Origin: Candidatus Villigracilis propinquus
Lineage (GTDB): Bacteria > Chloroflexota > Anaerolineae > Anaerolineales > Villigracilaceae
Assembly: GCA_016714565.1 (NCBI GenBank)
Contig: JADKDM010000001.1
Coordinates: 385,852-449,851 of the forward strand
Reading direction: 5' to 3'
DNA: 64,000 bases
In this document: positions 36,201-44,069 of the stretch, in pieces
Layout of the letters: the number at the start of each line of letters is the position of its first letter
Position numbering within the stretch: position 1 is the stretch's first letter
The notes under the pieces: generated by a model
Told to the model about the DNA's origin: nothing
Seen by the model: the letters and a program-made list of their open reading frames with translations, nothing else
The model's database searches: none
Made by a program: the position numbers and the translations under genes

Positions 36201-38231
36201 GATAGATGATTTGCTTTGGTCGGTACCAGCCAGTAAAGGAGCATTTATTTTTTCTAAGTCGGCAACATTGTTGAAAACGATCGGCTGGCGCGTTTTCATT
36301 AATGTTTCGTAAATGCCGCCTGGGTTTGGTTTTGTAGCAGGGGCTGTGATTCGTTTCCCATGTTCGTAAACGTAAAGATAATTGACCAGATTGGCTTTTT
36401 CATCATACCAAGTGATCATCAGGTCGGGTGTATTGAGAACTTCACTTAACTTATCCCCAACCAAATCTACAATGGCTTGGAAATCCAACTCGGCGGCGAG
36501 TCCCTGCTGAATGGAGTTGATGATCTGCAATTCGGCGACGCGCTCCTGCTCGGCTTTGAAGAGACGCTGGGTCTCATCAAAGAGTCGCGCGTTTTCGAGA
36601 GCCGTTCCCAGCGAGGCGGCGATGGTGGTCAGTAAGCGCAGTTCGGATTCGCCAAAAGCATATTCTCGTTCATGGTTTTCAATAATCACATACCCGATGA
36701 CTTTGTCTTTGCTTATGATGGGAGCTAATACTGAAGATTTTGCCATTTCGGTACCAGGGAGTACAACTTCAAAGGTAGCGATCCATTGTTCAACGGTATC
36801 TATAACAAATGGTTTTTTCGTCTCCCGCATGGTCTCGAAAATTCCACCTGGGGTAGGTTCTAGCGGTGGAACCGTCAATCGTTTGTTTTTCTCGTAGGCA
36901 TACAGGGTATATATGAGGTTCGTACTCTTCTCATACCAGGATATCCCAAGATTGGGGGTGTTGAAGACTTGCATCAAATTGTCGCCGACCAAATCAATAA
37001 TCGCCTGGAAGTCTAGCTCGGTGGCGAGTCCCTGCTGAATGGAGTTGATGATCTGCAACTCAGCCACGCGTTCCTGCTCGGCTTTGAAGGAGATGGCATT
37101 TTGCAGGGCAATACTCATGCTGTTAGCCAGAGTCTCCAAGAGACGCGCATCCGAATCAGAAAATATTTTTCCGCCATCAATATCTTGAATTAAGATCAGG
37201 GCGGCTGAATCAGAATCTTTACTCCTGGGTATAGGCGCTATCATTATCGATTTGGGCATTGCGCCGCGCGGGGTTCGATAATCCTTGAATTGAGCTGTAA
37301 ATTGTGAGAAGTCCCCGTTTTTCACTAAAATGCCGTCTAACCCGAAGATGTAGCTTGTGAAAGAGCTGAAGGGCAGATTAAAGGAACCAAGTCTATGCCC
37401 TTTTTCAAAACCATACTCGCCTGTAAAAGTCTGTGTTTTTAAATTTGCAGAATAGATCGAGACAGTCTGTGTGTCGAAGATCTCATGTAGCTTCTCTCCA
37501 ATCGAATCATATATGCTATGGATATCCAACTCAGCCGCGAGCGCACCTTGTACCGCATTGATGATGGCGAGTTCGGCTGTGCGCTGCCTTTCGGCTTCGA
37601 GGGCGCGCACGCGAGTCAACGCAGTGGTGATGTGCTGCGCAACGAATTGCAACACTTCCGCATCCTGATCAGAATACGTAATATCTTTTTGGTAACATTG
37701 AAGAGCGAGCGCACCCAACACCTTCCGCCCGCTTTTTAATGGCAGACCAATTGCATCATTGGGTCTGGTACCAGAAACCTCAAATTCCCCAGCAGCGATC
37801 AAGGTATCGAAATCCCTTACCCGAATCATCTTCCCTGTGCGAATGACATACGCCGTGCCGGTCTTATTTTGGTCGTTCAAGGGCGATGGCTTCCAGATCA
37901 CTTTTCCCTGGTCTTTTTCATCCATCACATATTCCCAATGGATCATTCGGGACTGTTCATCATAAGACGCAATAAAAAAGTTTTCCGCATACATCAACTT
38001 CCCCACGATCTTATGCAGTTTTTTATAGAACGCTTGCATGTCTTTTGCGGCGCTGGCAGCATCCGCGATCTCATACAACGCTTTCTGGATCTTTAATTGT
38101 GACTTAATATCAGCCCGGGTGGGCGCTTGCTTCACTGGGCGTGATGGTTCGGACTGCTTAGCTGCAGTTTGCTTTTTTTGTTTCCCCGTCTTTTTAATAA
38201 CCTTACGTACGGACGATGACGCCTTTGTCAT
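30261..38231 (-). CDS. Giant hybrid sensor kinase with about twelve GAF domains, HisKA, ATPase and two receivers
   Basis: 2656 residues, soluble, with no membrane helix. A Lys-rich start is followed by about twelve tandem GAF domains (about 30-2130, period near 175). Ten of the joints carry a near-identical coiled-coil linker such as RLFDETQRLLKITEDRAAEL. Then come HisKA (H2170 in SHELRTP), a HATPase (about 2275-2382; NLLSNAAKF, DTGIGM, GTGLGLAIS), receiver 1 (2413-2534, D2464) and receiver 2 (2535-2656, D2586). Linker DNA is repeated almost exactly (at 34410, 34950 and 35475), pointing to recent internal duplication. GAF domains bind small ligands or cofactors or serve as dimer spacers; the ligands are unknown. 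Start: GAGGAG before ATG 38231. Confidence 0.93.
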   Translation of the reverse strand: MTKASSSVRKVIKKTGKQKKQTAAKQSEPSRPVKQAPTRADIKSQLKIQKALYEIADAASAAKDMQAFYKKLHKIVGKLMYAENFFIASYDEQSRMIHWEYVMDEKDQGKVIWKPSPLNDQNKTGTAYVIRTGKMIRVRDFDTLIAAGEFEVSGTRPNDAIGLPLKSGRKVLGALALQCYQKDITYSDQDAEVLQFVAQHITTALTRVRALEAERQRTAELAIINAVQGALAAELDIHSIYDSIGEKLHEIFDTQTVSIYSANLKTQTFTGEYGFEKGHRLGSFNLPFSSFTSYIFGLDGILVKNGDFSQFTAQFKDYRTPRGAMPKSIMIAPIPRSKDSDSAALILIQDIDGGKIFSDSDARLLETLANSMSIALQNAISFKAEQERVAELQIINSIQQGLATELDFQAIIDLVGDNLMQVFNTPNLGISWYEKSTNLIYTLYAYEKNKRLTVPPLEPTPGGIFETMRETKKPFVIDTVEQWIATFEVVLPGTEMAKSSVLAPIISKDKVIGYVIIENHEREYAFGESELRLLTTIAASLGTALENARLFDETQRLFKAEQERVAELQIINSIQQGLAAELDFQAIVDLVGDKLSEVLNTPDLMITWYDEKANLVNYLYVYEHGKRITAPATKPNPGGIYETLMKTRQPIVFNNVADLEKINAPLLAGTDQSKSSIYVPIISSDRFLGDISMDNYERENAFGESELRLLTTIAASLGTALENARLFDETQRLLKITEDRAAELAIINSVSEGLVRELGFQAIIELVGEKIRQDFKVNDMYIAMYDEASNIMSTPYYIEHGDRFPIEPHELGPGYAGWTITNRTTLVINENIDQRKAELAMDGGVLIGDDDEEDLTQSVVCAPIWSTGRVIGVITLYANVPNAFPESSVSLLTTLSANLGVALQNARLFDETQRLLKITEERNAELAVINSVQEGLASKLEFQSIIDLIGDKVTEIFNAQATLISLYNPVMQEIDHKYFIERGERIHFDRPLPIDKFRQRVVKSRQPWLINQDYQKVTIEVGEEPVLEGEEPKSLLFVPMIVGDDVTGIISLQNLDAENAFSDSDVRLLSTIASSMSVALENARLFEETQRLLKITEDRAAELAIINSVQEGLASKLEMQAIYDLVGDKLAEVMNTLDIDIRIFSPETNQVFFPYLREHGERMEISPSPLRGFAKKVHETRQTIVINENLAERMAEHGSVLVPGTQMEKSFMAVPILVGGDALGMVSISNFEKENAFGDSEVRLLQTVVNAMSVALENARLFDETQRLLKITEDRAAELSVINSIQQGLAAELDPQAIIELSGDKLREVLRTENLGIRLYDSQTNLMHYVYEYIQGQRREYPSKPPVEGGTFEKISKTRQPFVRNTLAEREALNLTLLPNTEAAKSSVNVPIIGSDRVIGVIIVQEHEKEYAFSEAQVRLLQTVASSMGVALENGRLFDETQRLLKETEQRNAELAIINAVQQALVSNLDMKSIYQAVGRKLTEIFSVQSAAIYTIDFNSKIMTYEFAYEQGKEWEIEAKPATGLHLDIIDKVTASRKSFVVNTNFNEYASQFADFRSSRSRNPKSLCAVPILIRENSITGISLQHLEKENFFDESALRLLETISNAAGVALENARLFDETQRLLKETEARAVELTAISTVTQALVAETDLDNMIQLIGSQMRDTFDADIAYLALLDPQTNMIQFPYQYGDVIEPTPFGEGMTSRIIRDGQPLIFNRNIEEESSALGIQRKGRKARSYLGVPIQAGREAIGVLSVQSTQTEGVFNNDSLRLLTTIAANAGSAIRTAQLHAETQRRAKEMATLADVGRDISSSLKATTVLESIATHAKDLLDGDLSALFLPEQGGRVFRAIAAFGDESEELLNDTIILGEGLLGNIALTKNAEIVNDTNADPRAVFITGTDSSPDEHLLAVPLLANDELKGLMAVWRHGKDNGFTDAELEFLSNLGRQAVIAVQNTQLFEESQNLLEQTEQRAAELAILNTVSESMSRTLDVKAVTQNVGNKIQEIFNAEIVDILLYNAATNIVQLAYSHSNNTEYASEPPWELGEGLTSKIIITKQPLLLNTPEEIEANGAAAYLTAPEDEVDIQSYMGVPIMVGDRVLGVVDVQSYKTSAFNEGNLRLLQTLSANMGVAIDNARLFNETQRLFNEAQEARQAAEHANQAKSAFLANMSHELRTPLNAIIGFTRIVRRKGEGILPDKQTENLDKVLSSSEHLLSLINTVLDIAKIEAGRMDVQASNFNINALVDQCYNTAQPLVKPNIQFNKKNDVSLPLVYSDQDKIKQIILNLLSNAAKFTHAGSITLSVHHAEKFFMVDVTDTGIGMNEEALGRVFEEFQQADTSTTRQYGGTGLGLAISRNLARLLGGDLTVTSEPGKGSTFTLALPVTYVDEKNASVSNRQPDSAQHAESTLEYVPAKKRVLVIDDDPDAVYLLQETLNPAEFDVTGARNGITGQQLARDLQPDAILLDILMPGKDGWQVLHDLKNDETTTNIPIILLTIVDKKALGFRLGASAYLLKPLVPKEVVETLSRITKQTDRSHIHILVVDDDPNIADMLHQILPASQFELRSALDGIAGLEAITQQRPDVLLLDIMMPRLDGFGVIDQLRQNPGTQDLPIIVISAKELSDEESARLKEGVAFVMRKQGFDGEKLVQEIKRVLEK

Positions 38232-38266
38232 TCCGCTGCTCCTCGACCTCTAATTGAATAAAAGAA

Positions 38267-38295
38267 AGTTTAACGTTCGGTACACCTTAAGTCAA
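38267..38295 (-). promoter_or_regulatory. Promoter of the giant kinase
   Basis: Minus-strand TTGACT (38295-38290), a 17-bp spacer and TAAACT (38272-38267) lie about 36 nt before the ATG. Confidence 0.5.
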
Positions 38296-38490
38296 TGAAA
38301 AGGTGGCTGTAAGTGAAAAACAGCATGAATGCGGCTTTTTACTGTGTTGGATGCGCTTTATTGGGCAGAGGGGTCTTGCCTGTTGATGAAAGTTTAAACA
38401 GCCATTAACCCTGTCACAACGCAGGCTTAATCCCCGTTGCGTATACTCTGAATATCAAATGGATCTGAAAGGTTGAGATTTTCAGTGCGG

Positions 38491-38607
38491 ATGATGTACA
38501 TTGTTTTAGTGGTTCTTGAGTTGTTCATTGCATTCCTGCTTCAACAACGGGAACGCGCCGCCTATTTGAAATATCTTCTGATGAATTCGTTTGAAGTGAA
38601 AAGGTAA
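38491..38607 (+). CDS. Possible small membrane protein (38 residues)
   Basis: A short frame, MMYIVLVVLELFIAFLLQQR followed by a basic, aromatic tail ending EVKR, has one strong hydrophobic helix. It sits in the 530-bp gap between the giant kinase and the phosphoesterase. No good ribosome site precedes it and there is no comparative support, so it is only a candidate. The rest of this gap holds the two promoters and one hairpin. Confidence 0.25.
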   Translation: MMYIVLVVLELFIAFLLQQRERAAYLKYLLMNSFEVKR

Positions 38608-38637
38608 ACGCTCTTTCACGTTCTTCCTCCTTGGCAA

Positions 38638-38660
38638 GCCCGTCGTGAGACGGGCGATTT
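38638..38660 (+). terminator. Short terminator-like hairpin
   Basis: GCCCGTC-GTGA-GACGGGC followed by GATTTTCG lies about 30 nt past the candidate small ORF and just before the next promoter. Confidence 0.5.
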
Positions 38661-38675
38661 TCGTTAATAAAACGG

Positions 38676-38703
38676 TTGCATTCTTTTTTGCGGGGGGTAT
38701 AAT
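38676..38703 (+). promoter_or_regulatory. Promoter of the metallophosphoesterase
   Basis: TTGCAT (38676-38681), a 16-bp spacer and TATAAT (38698-38703) give a transcription start near 38710 and a leader of about 50 nt. Confidence 0.65.
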
Positions 38704-38761
38704 TGGCAAAATTAATTCCGCACCACCTCTGCAAGTTATCCCAGACAAAAAGGATTTGCAT

Positions 38762-39700
38762 GTGACTACAATTTTCTTTGCGACGGACATTCACGGGTCG
38801 GATATATGTTGGAGCAAGTTTTTGAATGCGGGGAAATTTTACGGCGCGGACCAACTGGTCCTCGGCGGAGATATGACGGGCAAGGCAGTGATCCCGTTCA
38901 TACATGAAGGCGGGCAAAATTACCGTGTCACTTTGCTGGAACAGGTGTTTAACATAACAACTGAAGAAGAGCTGACGGACTTGAAAAAGCGCGTCCGCAG
39001 CCGCGGCTATTATCCGTACATGACCAACCCCGATGAAATTGCCGAGTTGGAGAAAGACCCTGAGCGTGTGAGCAAGATATTCCTGCAGGAAGTTCTCAAG
39101 GTCGTTCAGCAATGGATGGATCTGGCGGATAAAAAGCTCGAAGGCACAGGCATGAAGGTGTTTTGTTCGCCCGGCAACGATGATATGGACGAAGTGGACG
39201 AGATCATTCTATCAAGCAAGCATGTTTTGTTGGTAGAAGGCAAGGTCTCTTCGCTGGATGGGCATGAGATGATCGCATCCGGCTGGAGCAATATCACGCC
39301 CTGGGCCACGCATCGTGAAGAGGACGAGAATCAGCTTGCAGTTAGGTATGAGGCGATGATCTCCCAGTTGAAAGATCCGCGCAATTCAATCTTCAATATT
39401 CATGTCCCTCCATTTAAATCTGGATTGGATGAAGCACCTGAATTGGATAAGGATCTGCGTCCCGTGCTGGCTGGGAACTCAATGATCCCTGTCGGTTCAA
39501 AGGCGCTGCGCACGGCGATTGAGAAGACGCAGCCGCTGATTAGCTTACATGGACACATCCACGAAGGCCGCGGCTCCACAAGGATCGGCAAAACCCTTTG
39601 CATCAATCCGGGTTCCATGTATGAGCAGGGAACTCTGCTTGGTGCGATCGTAAAATTAGGAAAGAATAAGATCGAGAATTACGTTTTGACAACAGGTTAA
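38762..39700 (+). CDS. Metallophosphoesterase (calcineurin-like)
   Basis: 312 residues from GTG 38762, placed 7 nt after AAGGA; the longer frame from 38645 starts upstream of the promoter and is rejected. The metal-binding motifs are in order: ATDIHGS, LGGDMTG, SPGNDD, NIHVPP and LHGHIHEG. The protein therefore has a complete binuclear metal site. Substrates of this family range from cyclic nucleotides to phosphoproteins and cannot be predicted here. It precedes an amino-acid permease by 49 nt. Confidence 0.88.
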   Translation: MTTIFFATDIHGSDICWSKFLNAGKFYGADQLVLGGDMTGKAVIPFIHEGGQNYRVTLLEQVFNITTEEELTDLKKRVRSRGYYPYMTNPDEIAELEKDPERVSKIFLQEVLKVVQQWMDLADKKLEGTGMKVFCSPGNDDMDEVDEIILSSKHVLLVEGKVSSLDGHEMIASGWSNITPWATHREEDENQLAVRYEAMISQLKDPRNSIFNIHVPPFKSGLDEAPELDKDLRPVLAGNSMIPVGSKALRTAIEKTQPLISLHGHIHEGRGSTRIGKTLCINPGSMYEQGTLLGAIVKLGKNKIENYVLTTG

Positions 39701-39749
39701 CCGCAGGAAGCCAAATCCTGCTTAAAACATAAATCAAGAGGAGAGAATT

Positions 39750-41390
39750 ATGAGCAACTTGTTTGTCCGTAAGGCGACTGGCATGGTACGTTCGTGGTCA
39801 GTCTTCGATGCGTTTGTGTATGCGTTCTTTTCCATCAATATCGTGACATTGGGGTTCTATAGCTTCAGCCAGATGTATTTCTTCAGCGGAGGCATGATCA
39901 ACGCGCTCATTGTGAGCGCCGTGTTTTTGATCTTTGAGATCATTGTCTATGCCTCCCTGATTTCCGTTATGCCCCGCTCCGGCGGCGATTATGTCTGGAT
40001 GACCCGTATCTTTGGCGGAGGCGTTGGTTTCATCCTTGCCATTACAGGTTGGTGGTTCACATTATGGCTGTGGACTCCGGTGTATGGTGACATGTTCCGT
40101 CAAGTAGTGATGGTACCCATTCTCGGTGTGTTTGGGTTGAAGGATGCCGCCGTTTGGTTTGCGGGTGCCGGCACACCTTTATTCGTCAGCACCTTGATCG
40201 CGCTTGGCTTTGTTGCACTCGTGATCATGCTTGGCATGAAGACCTATGCGCGGATTCAAAAGTTTTCTTTCTATGCCGGCATGCTTGGTTTGCTGATCGT
40301 GATCGTCCTGCTTTTCACCGGTTCTCCCGAGGCCTTCAAGGCTGGCTACGAAAAGAATGCAACCGCCTTGTTTGGCGCCCAGCCCGGTGCGTATGACGCC
40401 ACTGTTCAAGCTGGGACAGATGCCGGCGCTGCGACCCCATTAACCGGCGGAACTTTTAAGTTGGTTCTCCTTACGCTTCCGTGGCTCGTGTTCTTTAACT
40501 TGTGGCCGAACTGGGGCGCAACGTTGTATGGTGAAGTCCGCGGCGCAACAGATTACAAACGCAACTTCTCCGGTATGGCTGCCGCGCTTGGAGCTGTGAC
40601 TTTGCTTGGGATTATCTTCTTCCTGGGTGTAGCCAGAACCATCGGCTGGGATTTCTACATGCAATCCAACGGTGCCTGGTGGAACTCCGTCTGGTACGGA
40701 GCGACAGTTCCTTTGCCTGTTTGGCCTTACCCCGCCTTGCTTGCGCTTTTCCTGACCAGCAACCGCCTCATTCAGATCGTTGTTGTCGTTTTGATGAGTT
40801 TCTGGTGGTTCGGTTGGGCTGGTACATTGTTCCTTTCTTCCACACGCGTGATCTTTGCAGCAGCGTTTGACCGTCTTCTGCCTGAGAAGGTCGCCGAATT
40901 GAATGACAAGGGCACTCCGGTCAACGCCATGTTATTGATGGTGGTTCCCGCTTTGCTTGTGTCATATCTATATGCTTTCAATGTAGGCGGTTTTTACTCC
41001 ATCACCCTTGCCGCTACGCAGGGCATTGCTTTCATGTACTTCGGTACGGCCATCGCGGCCATCGTTCTTCCATACAAGAAGAAAGAACTCTTCGAAGCCT
41101 CTCCGATCGCCCAGATGAAAGTGTTCGGCATTCCGCTCATCACGGTTGCAGGTGTGATCTTCGCCAGCTTCCTTGGCTTCCTGCTTGTGGAGTGGTTATT
41201 CGATCCCTGGCTCAATACAGGCGGGGAAGGCGGCGGGCTGTATGGCATCAGCTTCAAGAATACGAATTCCATCATATTCCTAGTGACCTGTTATGCATTG
41301 TCCGCAGCCATCTACTACGGATTCAAGTCCTACCGCAAACGAGGCGGCATTGACATGGATAAGGTTCAAACCGAAATTCCTGTAGAATAG
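39750..41390 (+). CDS. APC-superfamily amino acid/amine permease
   Basis: 546 residues with about twelve to thirteen membrane helices; the start helix (SVFDAFVYAFFSINIVTLGFYSF) and MPRSGGDYVWMTR loop are typical of the APC family, which imports amino acids or amines with H+ or Na+. A long loop (about 195-235) between helices is Thr/Ala/Gly-rich. AGGAGAG lies 6 nt before the ATG. The next genes are choline-kinase-like and nucleotidyltransferase-like, so an amine such as choline or ethanolamine is a possible substrate; a terminator separates them, so this is only suggestive. Confidence 0.85.
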   Translation: MSNLFVRKATGMVRSWSVFDAFVYAFFSINIVTLGFYSFSQMYFFSGGMINALIVSAVFLIFEIIVYASLISVMPRSGGDYVWMTRIFGGGVGFILAITGWWFTLWLWTPVYGDMFRQVVMVPILGVFGLKDAAVWFAGAGTPLFVSTLIALGFVALVIMLGMKTYARIQKFSFYAGMLGLLIVIVLLFTGSPEAFKAGYEKNATALFGAQPGAYDATVQAGTDAGAATPLTGGTFKLVLLTLPWLVFFNLWPNWGATLYGEVRGATDYKRNFSGMAAALGAVTLLGIIFFLGVARTIGWDFYMQSNGAWWNSVWYGATVPLPVWPYPALLALFLTSNRLIQIVVVVLMSFWWFGWAGTLFLSSTRVIFAAAFDRLLPEKVAELNDKGTPVNAMLLMVVPALLVSYLYAFNVGGFYSITLAATQGIAFMYFGTAIAAIVLPYKKKELFEASPIAQMKVFGIPLITVAGVIFASFLGFLLVEWLFDPWLNTGGEGGGLYGISFKNTNSIIFLVTCYALSAAIYYGFKSYRKRGGIDMDKVQTEIPVE

Positions 41391-41403
41391 TAGTATTAAG
41401 ACC

Positions 41404-41456
41404 AGGTGACAGTCACCTACCCGCAGGGCGCTGCGCGAGGTGACTGTCACCTCTTT
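41404..41456 (+). terminator. Terminator of the permease gene
   Basis: Two 15-nt arms (AGGTGACAGTCACCT and its complement) enclose a GC-rich loop and are followed by CTTTTGTTCTTTT. Confidence 0.8.
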
Positions 41457-41476
41457 TGTTCTTTTGGGAGCGGCCT

Positions 41477-42379
41477 ATGTCAGTAATTGAAAAAGTCGTT
41501 GAGCAAGTGGAAGAGTGGAGAAATGGGGATGTGGAAATTCAACACCTTTCGGGCGGATTGACCAACACGAATTACAAAGTCACTGTGGATGGGACGCCAT
41601 TCTTTATTCGCGTCCCCGGCGAAGGCACGGAATTGCTGGCCATTGACCGCCACAACGAATATCACAACAGCAAAGCCGCGGCCAATGTGGGCGTAGCGCC
41701 TGAGATCATCCGTCACTTTCCCGAACACAGCGTGATGGTCTTGAAATTTTTGGATGGCAAGACCATGTCGAAGGATTTGCTGAATCAGAGCGGGATGCCG
41801 ACGCGCATGGCGCAGTCCATCAAGCAGCTTCACTCTGGCGAACGCTTCCTGACGGACTTCAACATGTTCCGCCTCACCGAGTATTACCTGCGCCTTTGCA
41901 AAGAACGGGACATCAAAACTCCCGATGGCTATCTGGAAAGACTACACACCGTCACGCAGATCGAAAAGGCAATGTCCGTGAAGCCGCTGGCAACTGTCCC
42001 GTGCAACAATGACCTGCTCGCCGAAAATTACATCGACGACGGCAAGCAACTCTGGCTCATCGACTACGAATACAGCGGCAACAATGACCCGACCTTTGAA
42101 CTCGGAAATACCTGTCAGGAAATGCAATTCAACGACGAGCAAATTGCCGAAGTCTGCACGGCGTATTTCGGCAGCGCAACACCTGCTCTGATCGCCCGCA
42201 TGAAATTGAACATGATCATGTCTGATGTCGGCTGGGGATTGTGGGCCGCCATTCAGGAAAACATATCCACAATAGATTTTGACTTTTGGGGTTGGGCCAT
42301 CGAACGCTGGGGCAGGGCAGTGGAAAAAATGGATTCGGCGGAATTTCCCGTCTGGCTGAAGGATGTACAGGCATCGTAA
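41477..42379 (+). CDS. Choline/ethanolamine-kinase-like phosphotransferase
   Basis: 300 residues from ATG 41477 with GGGAGCGG upstream. The APH/choline kinase fold is seen in LSGGLTNTNYKV (nucleotide loop), FFIRVPGEG, the catalytic VPCNNDLLAENYI (normally HxDxxxxN; here Asn replaces the usual His, catalytic Asp kept) and metal motif LIDYEYSGNNDPTFELGN, the last being characteristic of choline/ethanolamine and LicA kinases. It abuts the next gene without a gap. Phosphorylation of choline or a similar amino-alcohol is the best guess; some relatives have drifted to other small substrates. Confidence 0.8.
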   Translation: MSVIEKVVEQVEEWRNGDVEIQHLSGGLTNTNYKVTVDGTPFFIRVPGEGTELLAIDRHNEYHNSKAAANVGVAPEIIRHFPEHSVMVLKFLDGKTMSKDLLNQSGMPTRMAQSIKQLHSGERFLTDFNMFRLTEYYLRLCKERDIKTPDGYLERLHTVTQIEKAMSVKPLATVPCNNDLLAENYIDDGKQLWLIDYEYSGNNDPTFELGNTCQEMQFNDEQIAEVCTAYFGSATPALIARMKLNMIMSDVGWGLWAAIQENISTIDFDFWGWAIERWGRAVEKMDSAEFPVWLKDVQAS

Positions 42380-43135
42380 ATGGAAACGAATCAAAGCGAG
42401 ATATTCAATGAAATGCACCGTCTCATTGAGGCGGCGAACGCGAAGAACATTCAACTGCGCGCCATCGGCGGGCTGGCGGTGCAGGCGCACAATAAAACCA
42501 ATCATCCGCTTTTTGTGCGCGAGTTCGCCGACCTGGATTTTGTAGTCGCATCCAAACAGCGCCGCGCCTTTGAAGCCTTCATGCCCGAAGTCGGTTATCA
42601 GCCGAACAAAAAATTCAACATCATGAACGGCGACCAACGGCAGATCTATTATCACGAAACCACCGAAATGAAGATCGATATCTTCGTCGGTGATTTTGAA
42701 ATGTGCCACAAAATTCCCCTCGAAAACCGCCTCACTGCCGACCCCATCACCATTCCGCTTGCGGAATTGCTTTTGTCCAAGGCACAGATCGTTGAGCTCA
42801 ACCGCAAAGACGCTCTTGATATTACGTCCGTTTTGTTGAATAATGAAACTGGCAACGGCGATAACGAAACCATCAACCTGAAAGTCCTTGCTCAATTGTG
42901 CAGTCAGGATTGGGGCCTGTACAAAACCACATCCATCAATTTGGGTCGCGTGGTGGACATCGTCCATGAAAAAGATATCAGCCTCTCGCAAGCAGAACGC
43001 GATCTTATCATGAGCCGCGTGCAAGCCATTCAAAAAACATTTGAAGAAATGACAAAACCCATCGCCTGGCAACTGCGTGACCGCGTCGGTACCCGCGTCA
43101 AATGGTACATTGAGGTTGAAGAAGTCTCTCGATGA
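42380..43135 (+). CDS. Nucleotidyltransferase-fold protein
   Basis: 251 residues. The N-terminal part shows the polymerase-beta-type signature: helix, then LRAIGGLAVQAHN (GG motif) and FADLDFVV (metal Asp pair), with a third acidic strand at MKIDIFVGD. This resembles the AbiEii/MNT-like group rather than LicC cytidylyltransferases. The C-terminal half is helical without known motifs. It begins directly after the stop of the choline-kinase-like gene and its stop overlaps the next start by ATGA, so the two probably act together. The nucleotide and acceptor are unknown. Confidence 0.65.
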   Translation: METNQSEIFNEMHRLIEAANAKNIQLRAIGGLAVQAHNKTNHPLFVREFADLDFVVASKQRRAFEAFMPEVGYQPNKKFNIMNGDQRQIYYHETTEMKIDIFVGDFEMCHKIPLENRLTADPITIPLAELLLSKAQIVELNRKDALDITSVLLNNETGNGDNETINLKVLAQLCSQDWGLYKTTSINLGRVVDIVHEKDISLSQAERDLIMSRVQAIQKTFEEMTKPIAWQLRDRVGTRVKWYIEVEEVSR

Positions 43136-43308
43136 ACAAACGTGTTCGGCTTTTCATTGCTCTGCTAATTCTTGGAATTTCCATATCCCTTTTAATTTGG
43201 GGATATTCGCCCAACCGCCGTGAAGTGATAGACAGGGACATCCCGCCCGCAGAGATGCAGCTGCCAACTCCCACCTCGCTTCATTTCGCCCTGACGCCTG
43301 TCTCGTGA
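43132..43308 (+). CDS. Small single-pass membrane protein (58 residues)
   Basis: A short gene, ATG 43132 to TGA 43308. It has a basic start MNKRVR, one hydrophobic helix (LFIALLILGISISLLIWGY) and a polar, Pro-rich tail. It is bracketed by ATGA with the upstream gene and GTGA with the downstream gene, so tight translational coupling supports it as a real gene. No family is recognised. Confidence 0.6.
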   Translation: MNKRVRLFIALLILGISISLLIWGYSPNRREVIDRDIPPAEMQLPTPTSLHFALTPVS

Positions 43309-44069
43309 CCAACAAGCATTTTTCTCCCCGCAACATTTTCCACCTCGCCGCCGCGCTGACGATTCTCATCGTCACATTTGCTTGTGGTGGAACTGCTGCC
43401 ACGCCTTCTTCCTCAAGCACAGAACAACCAGCCGCCGCAGTTGAACCTACTTTTGTGCCTGTGCCCACTTCCACAGCACCAGAAGAAGAAACGCCTGGCG
43501 AAACCGCTCCTTCGCCCGCCATCCCTGAAATGCGCCGCCTCACATTGGAATATCCGCCAAAAATGAAGGCTGGAGTAGAGAGTGACGTCATCCGCTTGAC
43601 TCTTGAAGTGGATGAACAAGGTAATATCACTCCAACGGCGCAAGTGGAAGGCAATGTGATCACGGGTGAAACGATCCAGATCCCCAACTTATATGAAACA
43701 CACATGGTCACAGCCGAGGCCCGCATCGACATGGCCGGGATGGATGTGCAGCCTGCCGGGGCAATTTACGAACCGATGACCCCGGGGCAATCGGTGAAAT
43801 TCTTCTGGAGCATCCGCCCGCAGGATACGGGTTTGTATCGCGGCACGGTCTGGCTGCATTTGGTGTTTGTAGATCGCATCAGCGGCGAAGAAAGCCGAAT
43901 GGCAGTATCAGCTCAAATCGTAGAGATCGAAGCGGTGGATTTCTTTGGATTCTCCGTCAATGTGGCGAGAACGTCCGGCGTAGTTGGATCCATTGTAGGT
44001 GGCATCGTCGGATTCCCGTTTTTGGAGGATATCATCAAGTTTTTGTTTAAGAGGCGGAAGAAAAAGTAA
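43305..44069 (+). CDS. Lipoprotein with C-terminal membrane anchor, unknown function
   Basis: 254 residues from GTG 43305. The N-terminal helix ends in the lipobox LIVTFAC, then comes a Pro/Thr/Glu linker to about residue 75. A beta-rich domain follows (LTLEYPPKMKAGVESDVIRL to SRMAVSAQIVEIEAV). A second hydrophobic helix near the C-terminus (VVGSIVGGIVGFPFLEDIIKF) ends in a strongly basic KRRKKK tail. The protein may thus be attached at both ends. It is coupled by GTGA to the small membrane protein. The function is unknown. Confidence 0.7.
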   Translation: MTNKHFSPRNIFHLAAALTILIVTFACGGTAATPSSSSTEQPAAAVEPTFVPVPTSTAPEEETPGETAPSPAIPEMRRLTLEYPPKMKAGVESDVIRLTLEVDEQGNITPTAQVEGNVITGETIQIPNLYETHMVTAEARIDMAGMDVQPAGAIYEPMTPGQSVKFFWSIRPQDTGLYRGTVWLHLVFVDRISGEESRMAVSAQIVEIEAVDFFGFSVNVARTSGVVGSIVGGIVGFPFLEDIIKFLFKRRKKK

